From VRUE01 sp963844395 (GTDB lineage: Bacteria > Actinomycetota > Thermoleophilia > Solirubrobacterales > 70-9), in the NCBI GenBank assembly GCA_963844395.1, contig CAWJNX010000001.1:868001-932000 (forward strand): DNA of 64,000 nt, in the 5' to 3' direction. The position numbers and the translations under genes are program-made. Shown in pieces: positions 24,803 to 33,006 of this stretch. Positions within the stretch are counted from its first letter, which is position 1, and every line of letters begins with the position of its first letter. A model generated the notes under the pieces. The model ran no database searches. It had not been told where the DNA came from and saw only the letters and a program-made list of their open reading frames with translations.

Positions 24803-24862
24803 CCAGCGCTTCCGGTGCGCCTTTTGTGCCCTATACCTACATAAAGCGCACCGGAAGGCTGG
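24803..24862. repeat. Palindromic element (ATA-core family) in divergent promoter region
   Basis: Arms CTTCCGGTGCGC (24809-24820) and its complement (24846-24857), extended by CCAGC/GCTGG outside. The centre CTTTTGTGCCCTATACCTAC resembles the centres of the elements at 8349, 50227 and 61568. It lies between the divergent nitrilase and cyclase starts, so it cannot be a simple terminator of either gene. Confidence 0.55.
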
Positions 24863-24878
24863 TTGACTGACCAGTCAA
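24863..24878. promoter_or_regulatory. Candidate TetR operator TTGACTGACCAGTCAA
   Basis: A 16-bp palindrome between the divergent TetR/nitrilase operon and the cyclase gene. The left half also forms a TTGACT -35-like hexamer. A 13/16 match (CTGACTGGCCGGTCAA) stands at 48817-48832. It is proposed as the binding site of the TetR protein encoded at 23309-23917. Confidence 0.55.
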
Positions 24879-24925
24879 TCGGTGTGTTTCAGTATATGAG
24901 CCGGCGGGGCGTACGATTGCCTTCC

Positions 24926-27900
24926 GTGACCAGTATCGAGCGCATCGAGGCCGACGGCGAGCGCAAGCAGGTAACGGTGCTCTTCGCCGACGTCAAGGGC
25001 TCGATGGACCTGGCCGAGCAGCAGGATCCCGAGCAGTGGCGGCGGATCATGCAGGGCTTCTTCTCGATCCTCGCCGACGAGGTGAAGCGCTTCGAGGGTA
25101 CGGTCGACAAGTTCACCGGCGACGGGATCATGGCCGTGTTCGGCGCCCCCGTCGCCCACGAGGACCACGCGCGCCGCGCCTGCTACGCGGCGCTGCGGAT
25201 GCTCGACGACATCGCCGCGTACGCGGCGGATCTGCGCCGCAAGCACGGGCTGAATTTCTCCGCCCGGATCGGCCTCAACTCGGGCGAGGTTGTGGCAGGT
25301 GCGATCGGCGCCGAAGGCGAGGAGGAGGGCGAGTACACGGCGATCGGCCATACCGTCGGCCTCGCGCAGCGGATGGAGGCGCTTGCCGAGCCGGGCAAGG
25401 CCTACCTGACCGAGGACGCCGCTGAGCTGGCACGCGGTTTCTTCGAGCTGGAGGACCTGGGCGAGTTCGAGATCAAGGGCGCCAGCCGCCCGGTCCGCGT
25501 CTTCGAGCTGGCCGGGGTCGGTTCGGCGCGCTCGCGGCTCGACCTCTCCCGCGATCGGGGCTTCACCCGCTTCGTCGGCCGCAACGAGGAGATGTCGGTC
25601 CTCGAAGGAGCCTTGGAGCGGGCCAAGGCGGGCGAGGGCGCCGCGGTCGGGATCGTCGCCGAGCCCGGGATCGGCAAGAGCCGGCTCTGCCATGAGCTCG
25701 CCGAGCGTGCCCGGGCAAGCGGCATCGAAGTATTCGAATGCCAGGCCCAGTCGCATGGGCGCGAGATCCCCTTCATGCCCGTGCTGCAGATGCTGCGCTC
25801 CTACTTCGGCGTCGCCGACGGCGACCCGGAGCGAATCGTTCGCGAGAAGATCGCCGGGCGGGCGCTGCTGCTTGATCCCGCGCTCGCCGACGACCTGCCG
25901 CTGCTCTTCGACTTCCTCGGCGTGCCCGACCCCGAGCGACCCCTCCCCCAGCTCAGTGCCGAGGCCCGCCACCGGGCGCTGCGCGGGGTCGTCTGCAAGC
26001 TGATCAGAGCGCCGCAGCGCCGCGACCCGATCGTCACCATCGTCGAGGACCTGCACTGGATCGACGAGGCGAGCGAGGTCCTGCTCGGAGAACTGCTCGG
26101 CTCGGTTGAGGGAACGCAGACGCTGGCGATCGTCAACTTCCGTCCCGAATACGAAGCCCCCTGGACCGGCCCTGCCGACTACGACCAGATCTTGCTGCAG
26201 CCGCTCGGCCCGGCGAACACGCGGGAGCTGCTCCGCGACCTGGCCGGCGACGACCCTTCACTGGACGGCCTCGGCGAGCTGATCCACGAGCGCACCGATG
26301 GCAATCCGTTCTTCATCGAGGAGATCGTCCGCGCGCTTGCCGAGACCGGCCATCTCGAGGGAACGCGGGGCGCCTACCGGCTGGCCCGGCCGGTCGAGGA
26401 CGTCGGCGTGCCGGCGACCGTGCAGACGGTGCTCGCGGCGCGAATCGACAGGCTCGAGCCCGAAGCCAAGCGACTGCTGCAGGCGGCTTCCGTAGCGGGC
26501 AAGGAGATCAGCGAGCGGACGCTGGTCCTCGTCGGCGGGCTCGTCGAGCGCGACGCTGGCGAGGAGGCACTGCGCGAGCTGATCGAGGCGGGCTTCCTCT
26601 ACGAGCTGGAGCTCTATCCGGAGCGGATCCTTGCCTTCCGCCACCCGCTGACCCGCGAGGTCGCCTACGGCACTCAGCTCGCCGAGCAGCGCCAGGCGAC
26701 CCATGCCGCGGTCGCGCGGGCGATGGTCGAGCTGAACCCGGACCGCCACGAGGAGCTCGCGGCGCTGATCGCGAGTCACATGGAACAGGGCGGCGAGACG
26801 CTGGAAGCCGCGCGCTGGGCCGCGCGCGCCGCCCACTGGGCGGGGCACAGCCGGCCGCACGACGCGCTGCGGCTGTGGCAGACGGTGACGAAGCTGGCGG
26901 GAGAGCTCGAGCAGAGCGAGGAGGCCGATGCGTTCGCCGTCTCCTCGCGCCTGCTGCAGCTCGATTACGCCTGGCGCCTCGGAATGGGGCGCGAGGAGAG
27001 CGCTCGGCTCGAGGCGGAGGCGGAGGCGATAGCACGAAGGATCGTCGACCTACGCTCGCTGGCGCTGCTGCAGATGCTGCGCTCGGGGCGCCCCGGCCTC
27101 GAGCAGACGACGGCGGAGTGGATCGAGGGCGTCGCCGAGGCGAGGCAGCTCGCCGACGAGTCGGGCGACCACCATCTGCGCGTCGCGATCCGCGCCGCCG
27201 GGGCCTATGCCTACCTCTGCGCCGCCGACTTCGAGGGCCTCGACCGAGCCGCCGACGAGGTGCTCGAGCTGGCCGGAGACGACCAGGGATGCGGCGCCGG
27301 GATCATCATCGGCTCGCCGGTTGCCTGGGCGCTGGGGGCGAAGGCGATCGTCTGCCGCGAGCGCACCGCATTCGAGCAGGGCGAACGGCTGCTGGACAGG
27401 GGACTACAGATCGCCGAGGCGCAGGGCGACCCGGAGACCGCCAGCTGGAACCGCGGCACCAAGGCACAGCTGCTGGCGATGCGCGGCGATCCCGATGCCG
27501 GCGTCGCGGTGGGCCGCCGCAACTGCGAGCTGACCGAGCGGCTCGGCGACGTCTTCTCGCGCAGCCTGGCGCTGGGCAATCTGGGTTCGGCCCAGCTCGC
27601 GGCGGAGGACTACGCGGCGGCGCTGGACTCCTTCGAAGAAGCGGAGCGCCTCTATCGCGAGGCGAGGGAGGGCGGCGACGAGCTGGAGCCGTGGCGGGCG
27701 GGGGCGCGAGCCGAGGCGCTGACCGGACTCGGCCGGGCCGAGGAAGCGGTCGAGATCGCCGCCTGGGCGGCGGACGTCGCCCGCAAGCGCGAACTGCGCT
27801 GGTCGCTGCCGCTCGTCCTGCTGGCGCTGGGCCGCGCCCGTGCGGCCAGCGGCCGCGGCGACGCGCGTGAGGCGCTCGACGAAGCGGCGGCGGTCGCCAC

Positions 27901-27973
27901 CGAGACCGGCTCGAAAGTCACGCTCGACGCGATCGAGGAAGAGCGCGAAGCATTGACCGCCAGCGCTCGCTGA
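24926..27973 (+). CDS. Class III adenylate/guanylate cyclase fused to AAA ATPase and TPR-like region
   Basis: About 1015 residues from GTG 24926 (ATG 24896 possible; TTG 24863 lies inside the operator). The cyclase domain (about 10-185) shows metal-binding Asp in VLFADVKGSMD and FTGDGIMAVFGAP. The transition-state Asn usually seen in TVNxAxRxE is Gly here (HTVGLAQRMEALA), while the Arg is kept. An AAA/STAND ATPase follows (Walker A AEPGIGKSR, Walker B TIVEDLHWID), then helical repeats to the end. Such proteins are abundant in actinobacteria; the signal is unknown. Cyclase activity should not be assumed. Confidence 0.85.
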   Translation: MTSIERIEADGERKQVTVLFADVKGSMDLAEQQDPEQWRRIMQGFFSILADEVKRFEGTVDKFTGDGIMAVFGAPVAHEDHARRACYAALRMLDDIAAYAADLRRKHGLNFSARIGLNSGEVVAGAIGAEGEEEGEYTAIGHTVGLAQRMEALAEPGKAYLTEDAAELARGFFELEDLGEFEIKGASRPVRVFELAGVGSARSRLDLSRDRGFTRFVGRNEEMSVLEGALERAKAGEGAAVGIVAEPGIGKSRLCHELAERARASGIEVFECQAQSHGREIPFMPVLQMLRSYFGVADGDPERIVREKIAGRALLLDPALADDLPLLFDFLGVPDPERPLPQLSAEARHRALRGVVCKLIRAPQRRDPIVTIVEDLHWIDEASEVLLGELLGSVEGTQTLAIVNFRPEYEAPWTGPADYDQILLQPLGPANTRELLRDLAGDDPSLDGLGELIHERTDGNPFFIEEIVRALAETGHLEGTRGAYRLARPVEDVGVPATVQTVLAARIDRLEPEAKRLLQAASVAGKEISERTLVLVGGLVERDAGEEALRELIEAGFLYELELYPERILAFRHPLTREVAYGTQLAEQRQATHAAVARAMVELNPDRHEELAALIASHMEQGGETLEAARWAARAAHWAGHSRPHDALRLWQTVTKLAGELEQSEEADAFAVSSRLLQLDYAWRLGMGREESARLEAEAEAIARRIVDLRSLALLQMLRSGRPGLEQTTAEWIEGVAEARQLADESGDHHLRVAIRAAGAYAYLCAADFEGLDRAADEVLELAGDDQGCGAGIIIGSPVAWALGAKAIVCRERTAFEQGERLLDRGLQIAEAQGDPETASWNRGTKAQLLAMRGDPDAGVAVGRRNCELTERLGDVFSRSLALGNLGSAQLAAEDYAAALDSFEEAERLYREAREGGDELEPWRAGARAEALTGLGRAEEAVEIAAWAADVARKRELRWSLPLVLLALGRARAASGRGDAREALDEAAAVATETGSKVTLDAIEEEREALTASAR

Positions 27974-28717
27974 CTACCCGCGGCTGGCGCGGTGTCGCTC
28001 GAGCTCGGCGACCATCAGCTTGGTGTGGAGGGCGGCGATCAGGTCCTGGAGGGGCTGGGAGCCGGCTTCGAGCATCTCGACTACGCGCTCGGGCGGGACC
28101 TCGCCGGCGAGGCGGTTCATCACCATCTCCACCTCCTGCTTGACCAACTCCTCCAGGGCGCTCTTGTAGCGGAGGGTGTCGTAGACGGTGAAGCCGATCT
28201 CCTCGTCGTAGCCGCCGGCGCGGAAGCGGCCGATCGCCTCGATGATCTTGATGTCGGAGGGGGAGTAGCCACGTGAGTTCGGGCTGAGGACCTCGAGCTC
28301 CTCGAGCCGGTCGAGCACCTCCTTCGGTATGCCGTAGCGCTCGCGCACCTCGGCGGCGCTGGTCCGGGTGCGCTCGCCGGCCAGGGCCCGGTCGAGGATG
28401 CGGTCCTCCAACTCGACCAGGGCGCGGGCGCGCTCGGGGTCTTCGTCGAGCACCGCCTTGATCGCCTTCAACGGCATGAAGCGCTCCTCCTGCAGCTGCT
28501 TGATCAGCTTGATCCGGTCGACGAATACCGGCGGGTAGTAGGCCATGTTGCGGCTCGTCTTGACCGGCTCGGGCAGCAGGCCCTCGCGCAGGTAGTGCTT
28601 GATGGTCGGCACCGGCACCCCGCTGGCCTCGGCCAGCTCCCCCATCCGCAGCAGCTTCTCGGGCCGATGGGCCGAAAACGACACCCCGACTGTCGTTTTC
28701 GGCCCGTCGGCGGTCAT
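27974..28717 (-). CDS. MerR family regulator with palindrome-encoded N-terminal extension
   Basis: 247 residues. The MerR helix-turn-helix is RMGELAEASGVPVPTIKHYL followed by REGLLPEPVKTSRNMAYYPP and FVDRIKLIKQLQEERFMPLK. The C-terminal half is helical. ATG 28717 overlaps the CoA-transferase TGA (ATGA), so translation from there is likely. The first 18 residues (MTADGPKTTVGVSFSAHR) precede the usual MerR start and are encoded by a 45-bp palindrome also present inside bioD. An internal ATG at 28645 would skip it. The gene ends an acyl-CoA catabolic operon and probably regulates it. Confidence 0.82.
   Translation of the reverse strand: MTADGPKTTVGVSFSAHRPEKLLRMGELAEASGVPVPTIKHYLREGLLPEPVKTSRNMAYYPPVFVDRIKLIKQLQEERFMPLKAIKAVLDEDPERARALVELEDRILDRALAGERTRTSAAEVRERYGIPKEVLDRLEELEVLSPNSRGYSPSDIKIIEAIGRFRAGGYDEEIGFTVYDTLRYKSALEELVKQEVEMVMNRLAGEVPPERVVEMLEAGSQPLQDLIAALHTKLMVAELERHRASRG
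28665..28709. repeat. 45-bp in-frame palindromic element, copy in MerR gene
   Basis: Arms of 19 nt (28665-28683 and 28691-28709; 18 of 19 pair) around a 7-nt loop. The arm reads CGATGGGCCGAAAACG. On the minus strand it encodes DGPKTTVGVSFSAHR. The copy at 61019-61063 has the same length, arms, frame and orientation relative to its gene. Confidence 0.8.
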
Positions 28718-29946
28718 GCGCGGAAGGTGGTCTCGGCCGCACTCGGGCCTGCGGCGGCACCGGAGTCGAGCATCGCGGCGATCTCCTCGTCGGAGTAGCC
28801 GGCCTCGCGCAGCGCCTCGCCGGTGTGCTCGCCGAAGGCCGGCGCCGGCCGAGTCGGGTCGCCCGGAGTGCGGCTCATCTTCACCGGCACGCCGAGCTGG
28901 CGCACCGTCCCGAGCTGCGGCTGCTGCATCTCGATCACCATCTCGCGGGCGCGGACAAGCTCGGAGTCGAGCGCCTCGTTGACGTCGAGGACCGGCTCGA
29001 TGCAGCAGTCGTGCTCGTCGTTGAAGGCCTTCCATTCGTCGCGGCTGCGCGAGCGGAAGACCGCGGCGACCTCGCGCCAGGCGTCCGATCCCGGTGCCTC
29101 GAATTGCATCTCGATCAAGTCCGGCCGCTCGACCCCACCGCAGAAGGAGGCCCAGAACTTCGGCTCCAGCGCCCCGCAGGTGACCCAGCCGTCGGCGGCC
29201 TCGTAGGGCAGGTAGCAGAGCAGTCCGCCGGCGAGCTGCTGTTCGCCGCGGCGCGGCACCTCGCCGTCGCAGAAGTAGCGGCCGGCAACGAGCGCCAGCC
29301 AGGAGAGCGCCCCGTCGGCCATCGATACGTCCACCAGTTGTCCCTCGCCGCTGCGGCGACGCTCGTGCAGCGCCGCCATCACCCCGAGGGCCGCCATCAT
29401 GGCGCCGCCGCCGATGTCAGCGATCTGGCCGCCGGACTGGACCGGCGGCCCGTCCTTCTCCCCGGTCAGACCGAGCAACCCGACCAGGCCGAGGTAGTTC
29501 ATGTCGTGTCCGGCGCGCTGGGTGTAAGGACCGTCCTGGCCGTAGCCGGTGATCGCGCAATAGACAATCGCGGAGTTGGCTTTGCGCATCCGCTCGTAGC
29601 CGACGCCAAGCCGGTCGAGCACACCGGGGCGGAAGCCGTCGAGGACGACGTCGTAGCGCTCGACCAGCCGCAGCAGGGCCTCGCGCCCGGCATCGGACTT
29701 GAGGTCGAGGCGGACCGAGCGCTTGCCGCGGTTGAGCGCCAGGTAGAGCGCCGAGCGCGTGCCCAGCTCCTGCTGCTCGTCGCCGCCGTAGTAAGGGGGC
29801 GCCCAGCGAATGTAGTCGCCCATGCCGGTGTCCTCGACCTTCAGTACCTCGGCGCCGAGGTCGGCGAGCAGCAGCGAGCAGAAGCCGCCGGGCAGCAGCC
29901 GGGTCAGGTCGAGGACGCGGACGTCGGCGAGGGGCAGGGCGGGCAT
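28714..29946 (-). CDS. CaiB/BaiF family (class III) CoA-transferase
   Basis: 410 residues from ATG 29946: RVLDLTRLLPGGFCSLLLAD, LGAEVLKVEDTGMGDYIRWA, LNRGKRSVRLDLKSDAGREA, and the active-site Asp in QRAGHDMNYLGLVGLL. Related proteins are alpha-methylacyl-CoA racemases and CoA-transferases; the substrate is not predictable. It follows, in the same direction, the BKACE gene after a 400-bp gap filled by two structured elements. The first codons lie inside the left arm of one of them. Confidence 0.88.
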   Translation of the reverse strand: MPALPLADVRVLDLTRLLPGGFCSLLLADLGAEVLKVEDTGMGDYIRWAPPYYGGDEQQELGTRSALYLALNRGKRSVRLDLKSDAGREALLRLVERYDVVLDGFRPGVLDRLGVGYERMRKANSAIVYCAITGYGQDGPYTQRAGHDMNYLGLVGLLGLTGEKDGPPVQSGGQIADIGGGAMMAALGVMAALHERRRSGEGQLVDVSMADGALSWLALVAGRYFCDGEVPRRGEQQLAGGLLCYLPYEAADGWVTCGALEPKFWASFCGGVERPDLIEMQFEAPGSDAWREVAAVFRSRSRDEWKAFNDEHDCCIEPVLDVNEALDSELVRAREMVIEMQQPQLGTVRQLGVPVKMSRTPGDPTRPAPAFGEHTGEALREAGYSDEEIAAMLDSGAAAGPSAAETTFRA

Positions 29947-30089
29947 GCGGTCACCCCCTGTGCGAATTTAGTCGCGGGCCCTTCGGGCCTCGCTCCGGAT
30001 GTTCGTGCCCGCCTATGGCGGGCAATAGACAGATTGCATTTCGCGGCCTTCGGCCACATTCGCCCAGGGGGCGACCGCATGCCCGCCCT
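29936..30089 (+). repeat. Structured foldback element, copy 1 (three-hairpin core, plus orientation)
   Basis: Outer arms 29936-29967 and 30058-30089 pair over about 30 of 32 positions. Between them are conserved blocks: AATTTAGTCGC, a GCCCTTCGGGC hairpin, GCTCCGGA, a GCCCGCCTATGGCGGGC hairpin, CAGATTGCAT, then a GGCC-TTC-GGCC hairpin and ACATT. The left arm includes the start codon of the CoA-transferase gene. The same core occurs inverted at 30191-30336 with completely different but fully paired outer arms. Confidence 0.7.
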
Positions 30090-30190
30090 ACACGCTCGAG
30101 AAGCTCATCTCCTCGGCAAGTCCCGAACTCAGACCGCAAAAGCTCGTCCTCCGTTGCCGCAGCTCGAACATCAGCCGGAGCGGCTTGAGA

Positions 30191-30336
30191 GGGAGGAGCC
30201 GGTGCCCGTCTGCGGGAATGTCGCGAAGCGGCGATATGCAATCTGATGTCTGCCCGCCATAGGCGGGCAGCGTGTTCCGGAGCCATGCCCGAAGGGCAGG
30301 CGACCAAATTCCCGCAGACGGGCACCGGCTCCTCCC
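30191..30336 (-). repeat. Structured foldback element, copy 2 (three-hairpin core, minus orientation)
   Basis: Perfect 29-bp arms (30191-30219 and 30308-30336; the arm ends TGCCCGTCTGCGGGAAT). Read on the minus strand the core matches copy 1: AATTTGGTCGC, GCCCTTCGGGC, GCTCCGGA, GCCCGCCTATGGCGGGC, CAGATTGCAT, a short C-rich hairpin and ACATT. Together the two copies fill the 400-bp gene-free gap 29947-30347; 30090-30190 between them shows no gene I can support. Confidence 0.7.
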
Positions 30337-30347
30337 CACACTGGCCG

Positions 30348-31244
30348 CTACGCGGGAGATCGCTCACGCTTCGGCACTCCCAGCAGCTCGCGGGCCTCGG
30401 CGACGGTCGCAGCACGGCGGCCGACGTCCTCGGCCATCTGGCGTGCCTTGGCGATCAGGTCGCCGTTGGAGCGTGCCATCTCGCCGTTCGGCAGGTAGAG
30501 GTTGTCCTCGACTCCGGCGCGGACGTTACCCCCCAGCACCAGCGCCGCGCCGAGCAGTTTCCACTGGTCGCGCGAGATGCCGATCGTCTGCCACTGGTTG
30601 GGGCCTTCGGAGCCGCCCGGGATTTGGTCGGCCATGAAGCCGACATTGCGCGGCGTCGGCCGGATTCCGCCGTTGACTCCCATGACCAGCGAGATCTGCA
30701 GGGGCTCGCGCTCCAGCAGGCCCATGTCGATCAGCGGATCGAGGTTGGCGACATGGCCGGCGTCGAAGCACTCGTGCTCGGGCTTGATCCCCAGCTCCCG
30801 CATCGCCGTCAGGAACTCGATGATGGTGTCGAAGCTGTTCTCGAAGACCGCCTTGAAGACGAAGTCCTTGCGCCGCGAGGAGTACTTGGCGTAGTTCATC
30901 GAGGACATGTTCAGGGCGGCCACGTCTGGCTTCAGCTCGCGCAGGTACTCGATCCGCTTCTCGATCGGGATGCCGATCGCCCCGGTCGAGTAGTTGACGA
31001 TCACGTCGCCGACCTCGGCCAGGATCGCCTCGGTGATCGCCCGGAAGTCCTCGACCTCGTAAGAGGGGGTGCCGTCCGGCTGCCGGGCGTGGATGTGGAT
31101 CTGCGAGGCACCCTCGTTGACCGCCCGCCGCGCCTCGGCCGCGTACTCCTCCGGCGTATAAGGGATCGCCGGGCACTGGTCGCGGTTGGCGATCACGCCC
31201 GAGATCGAGCAAGAGATGACGACAGGATCGTTGAATTGACTCAT
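30348..31244 (-). CDS. BKACE family beta-keto acid cleavage enzyme (DUF849)
   Basis: 298 residues. Zinc-site and family motifs are GASQIHIHARQPDGTPSYEV, with the HIH pair, and the HECFDAGHVANLDPLIDMGL region; SLVMGVNGGIRPTPRNVGFM is also characteristic. These enzymes condense a beta-keto acid with acetyl-CoA and split it to acetoacetate plus a new acyl-CoA. The presence of CoA-transferase, carboxyltransferase and enoyl-CoA hydratase genes on the same strand supports a degradative acyl-CoA pathway; the specific beta-keto acid is unknown. Confidence 0.88.
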   Translation of the reverse strand: MSQFNDPVVISCSISGVIANRDQCPAIPYTPEEYAAEARRAVNEGASQIHIHARQPDGTPSYEVEDFRAITEAILAEVGDVIVNYSTGAIGIPIEKRIEYLRELKPDVAALNMSSMNYAKYSSRRKDFVFKAVFENSFDTIIEFLTAMRELGIKPEHECFDAGHVANLDPLIDMGLLEREPLQISLVMGVNGGIRPTPRNVGFMADQIPGGSEGPNQWQTIGISRDQWKLLGAALVLGGNVRAGVEDNLYLPNGEMARSNGDLIAKARQMAEDVGRRAATVAEARELLGVPKRERSPA

Positions 31245-31254
31245 CGCAAACCTC

Positions 31255-31379
31255 CCCAGGACGTGAAAACCAAGCAGGTCGGGGGATGCAGGGAGGACGA
31301 CGAGGGGAGCGCACTTAGGTGCGTGACCCGAGGAGGACGACCGAAGACCCCGAGATGCGCCGGTTTGCAGCGTCCTGGG
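31255..31379. repeat. Foldback in gap between carboxyltransferase and BKACE genes
   Basis: Perfect 9-bp outer arms CCCAGGACG (31255-31263) and CGTCCTGGG (31371-31379), with a central GCAC-TTAG-GTGC hairpin and weaker pairing between. It fills the 136-bp intergenic gap almost exactly. No gene is present in the gap. Confidence 0.4.
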
Positions 31380-31380
31380 C

Positions 31381-33003
31381 TCATACCGGCATCACCCCGT
31401 GCCGTTTCTTCGGCTTCTCTACGTGCTTGTTGCGGGCCATGCGCAGCGCCTTGACGATCGTCGGGCGGGTCTCGCGCGGGTCGATGATGTCGTCGATCAC
31501 CGCGTTGCCGGCGGCGATGTAGGGGTCGATCTGCTCGCGAACCGCGTTCAACATCGCCTCGCGGGTCGCCTCCGGGTCCTCGGAAGCCTCGATCGCCGAG
31601 CGGCCGATGATGTTGACCGCGCCCTCGGCGCCCATCACCGAAATCTCCGCCCCCGGCCAGGCGACGATCAGATCGGGCTCGTAGGCCTTGCCGCACATCA
31701 CGTAGTAGCCGGCGCCGTAGGCCTTGCGGACGATCACCGTCACCTTCGGCACCGTGGCGCGGCTGACTGCGTAGAGCATCTTTGCCCCGTGGCGAATGAT
31801 CCCGGCGTGCTCGACCTTCGCCCCGACCATGAAGCCGGGGACGTCCTGGAGGAAGACGAGCGGGATGTTGAAGGCGTCGCAGAGGTTGATGAAGCGCGCC
31901 GCCTTGTCGGCCGAGTCGTTGTCGAGGATGCCGGCCAGCTGCTTGGGCTGGTTGGCGACGATCCCCACGGGCTGACCGCCGAAGCGGGCGAAGCAGGTGA
32001 TCAGGTTCTTGGCGAACTTCGGCTTCAGATCGAACCACTCGCCGTCGTCGACGATCTCGCCGATCACGTCGTACATGTCGTATGGCTGGCGCGAGGACTC
32101 GGGGACGATCTCCAGCAGCTTCTCCGACATGCGGTCGTCGGGATCGGCGGTCTCGATAACGGCCGGCTTGTGCTCGCAGTTGGCCGGGAAGTAGGAGAGG
32201 TATTTCTTGACGGCCTCGATGCACTCCGGGTCGTCCTTGACCTCGAGGTCTCCCACCCCCGATTTGCGGCAGTGGACCTTGGCACCGCCGAGCTCCTCCA
32301 TCGTGATGTCCTCGCCGGTCACAGCTTTGGTCAGGTGCGGGCCGGCCAGCGCCATCGCGCCCTGGCCGGAGACCATCGGCACGAAATCCGCCAGCGCCGG
32401 GATGTAGGCGGTGCCGGCCGCGCAGGGGCCCATCATCGCGGCGACCATCGGGATCACGCCCGACATTTCGACCTCCTCGCGGAAGAGGAAGCCGGAGCCG
32501 GCGAAGAGTGAGCCCGATGCCTCCTGGATGCGGGCGCCGGCCGAGTCGAGCAGCCAGACGAACGGCATTCGCTTGGAGAGCGCCATCTCGCGCAGGCGGG
32601 TCACCTTCAGCTCGCCGGTCATCCCCATCGAGCCGGCCATCACGGTGAAGTCGTAGGCGGCGATGCAGGTGGGGCGACCATCGACGTCGCCCCAGCCGGT
32701 GATCACGCCGTCGGCCGCCGCCTCCACCCCGTCCATCGCCCGCTGGGCGAAGTGGGGCCGGCCGTGGATTCCCATCTCGACGAAGGTCCCCTCGTTGACC
32801 AGCAGGTCGATCCGCTCGCGGGCGGTCAGCTTGCCGCGCCCGTGCTGCTTGGCGATCTTCTCCTCGCCGCCGCCGAGTTTCGCCTTCTCGCGCCGCTGGT
32901 GCAGCTGGTCAGTTAGCTCGTCCAGAGGCGCGGTGCCAGGAAGGAGGTTCTTCGCCTGCTCCTCGGCCTGCCGTTCCTGCTGGTGTTCCTCGGTGCTCGC
33001 CAT
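31381..33003 (-). CDS. Acyl-CoA carboxylase carboxyltransferase (beta) subunit
   Basis: 540 residues with the two crotonase-like halves of biotin-dependent carboxyltransferases: GRGKLTARERIDLLVNEGTF, PFVWLLDSAGARIQEASGSL, and C-terminal FLQDVPGFMVGAKVEHAGII and VIVRKAYGAGYYVMCGKAYE. It resembles propionyl/methylcrotonyl-type beta subunits. No biotin carboxylase subunit is in the window; a lone biotinyl domain is encoded at 55577. Four bases separate it from the upstream enoyl-CoA hydratase gene. Confidence 0.92.
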   Translation of the reverse strand: MASTEEHQQERQAEEQAKNLLPGTAPLDELTDQLHQRREKAKLGGGEEKIAKQHGRGKLTARERIDLLVNEGTFVEMGIHGRPHFAQRAMDGVEAAADGVITGWGDVDGRPTCIAAYDFTVMAGSMGMTGELKVTRLREMALSKRMPFVWLLDSAGARIQEASGSLFAGSGFLFREEVEMSGVIPMVAAMMGPCAAGTAYIPALADFVPMVSGQGAMALAGPHLTKAVTGEDITMEELGGAKVHCRKSGVGDLEVKDDPECIEAVKKYLSYFPANCEHKPAVIETADPDDRMSEKLLEIVPESSRQPYDMYDVIGEIVDDGEWFDLKPKFAKNLITCFARFGGQPVGIVANQPKQLAGILDNDSADKAARFINLCDAFNIPLVFLQDVPGFMVGAKVEHAGIIRHGAKMLYAVSRATVPKVTVIVRKAYGAGYYVMCGKAYEPDLIVAWPGAEISVMGAEGAVNIIGRSAIEASEDPEATREAMLNAVREQIDPYIAAGNAVIDDIIDPRETRPTIVKALRMARNKHVEKPKKRHGVMPV

Positions 33004-33006
33004 TGC

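Noticed and set aside
28825..30246. 473-codon plus-strand ORF opposite the CoA-transferase gene
   Set aside because: It is the antisense shadow of a well-supported gene.
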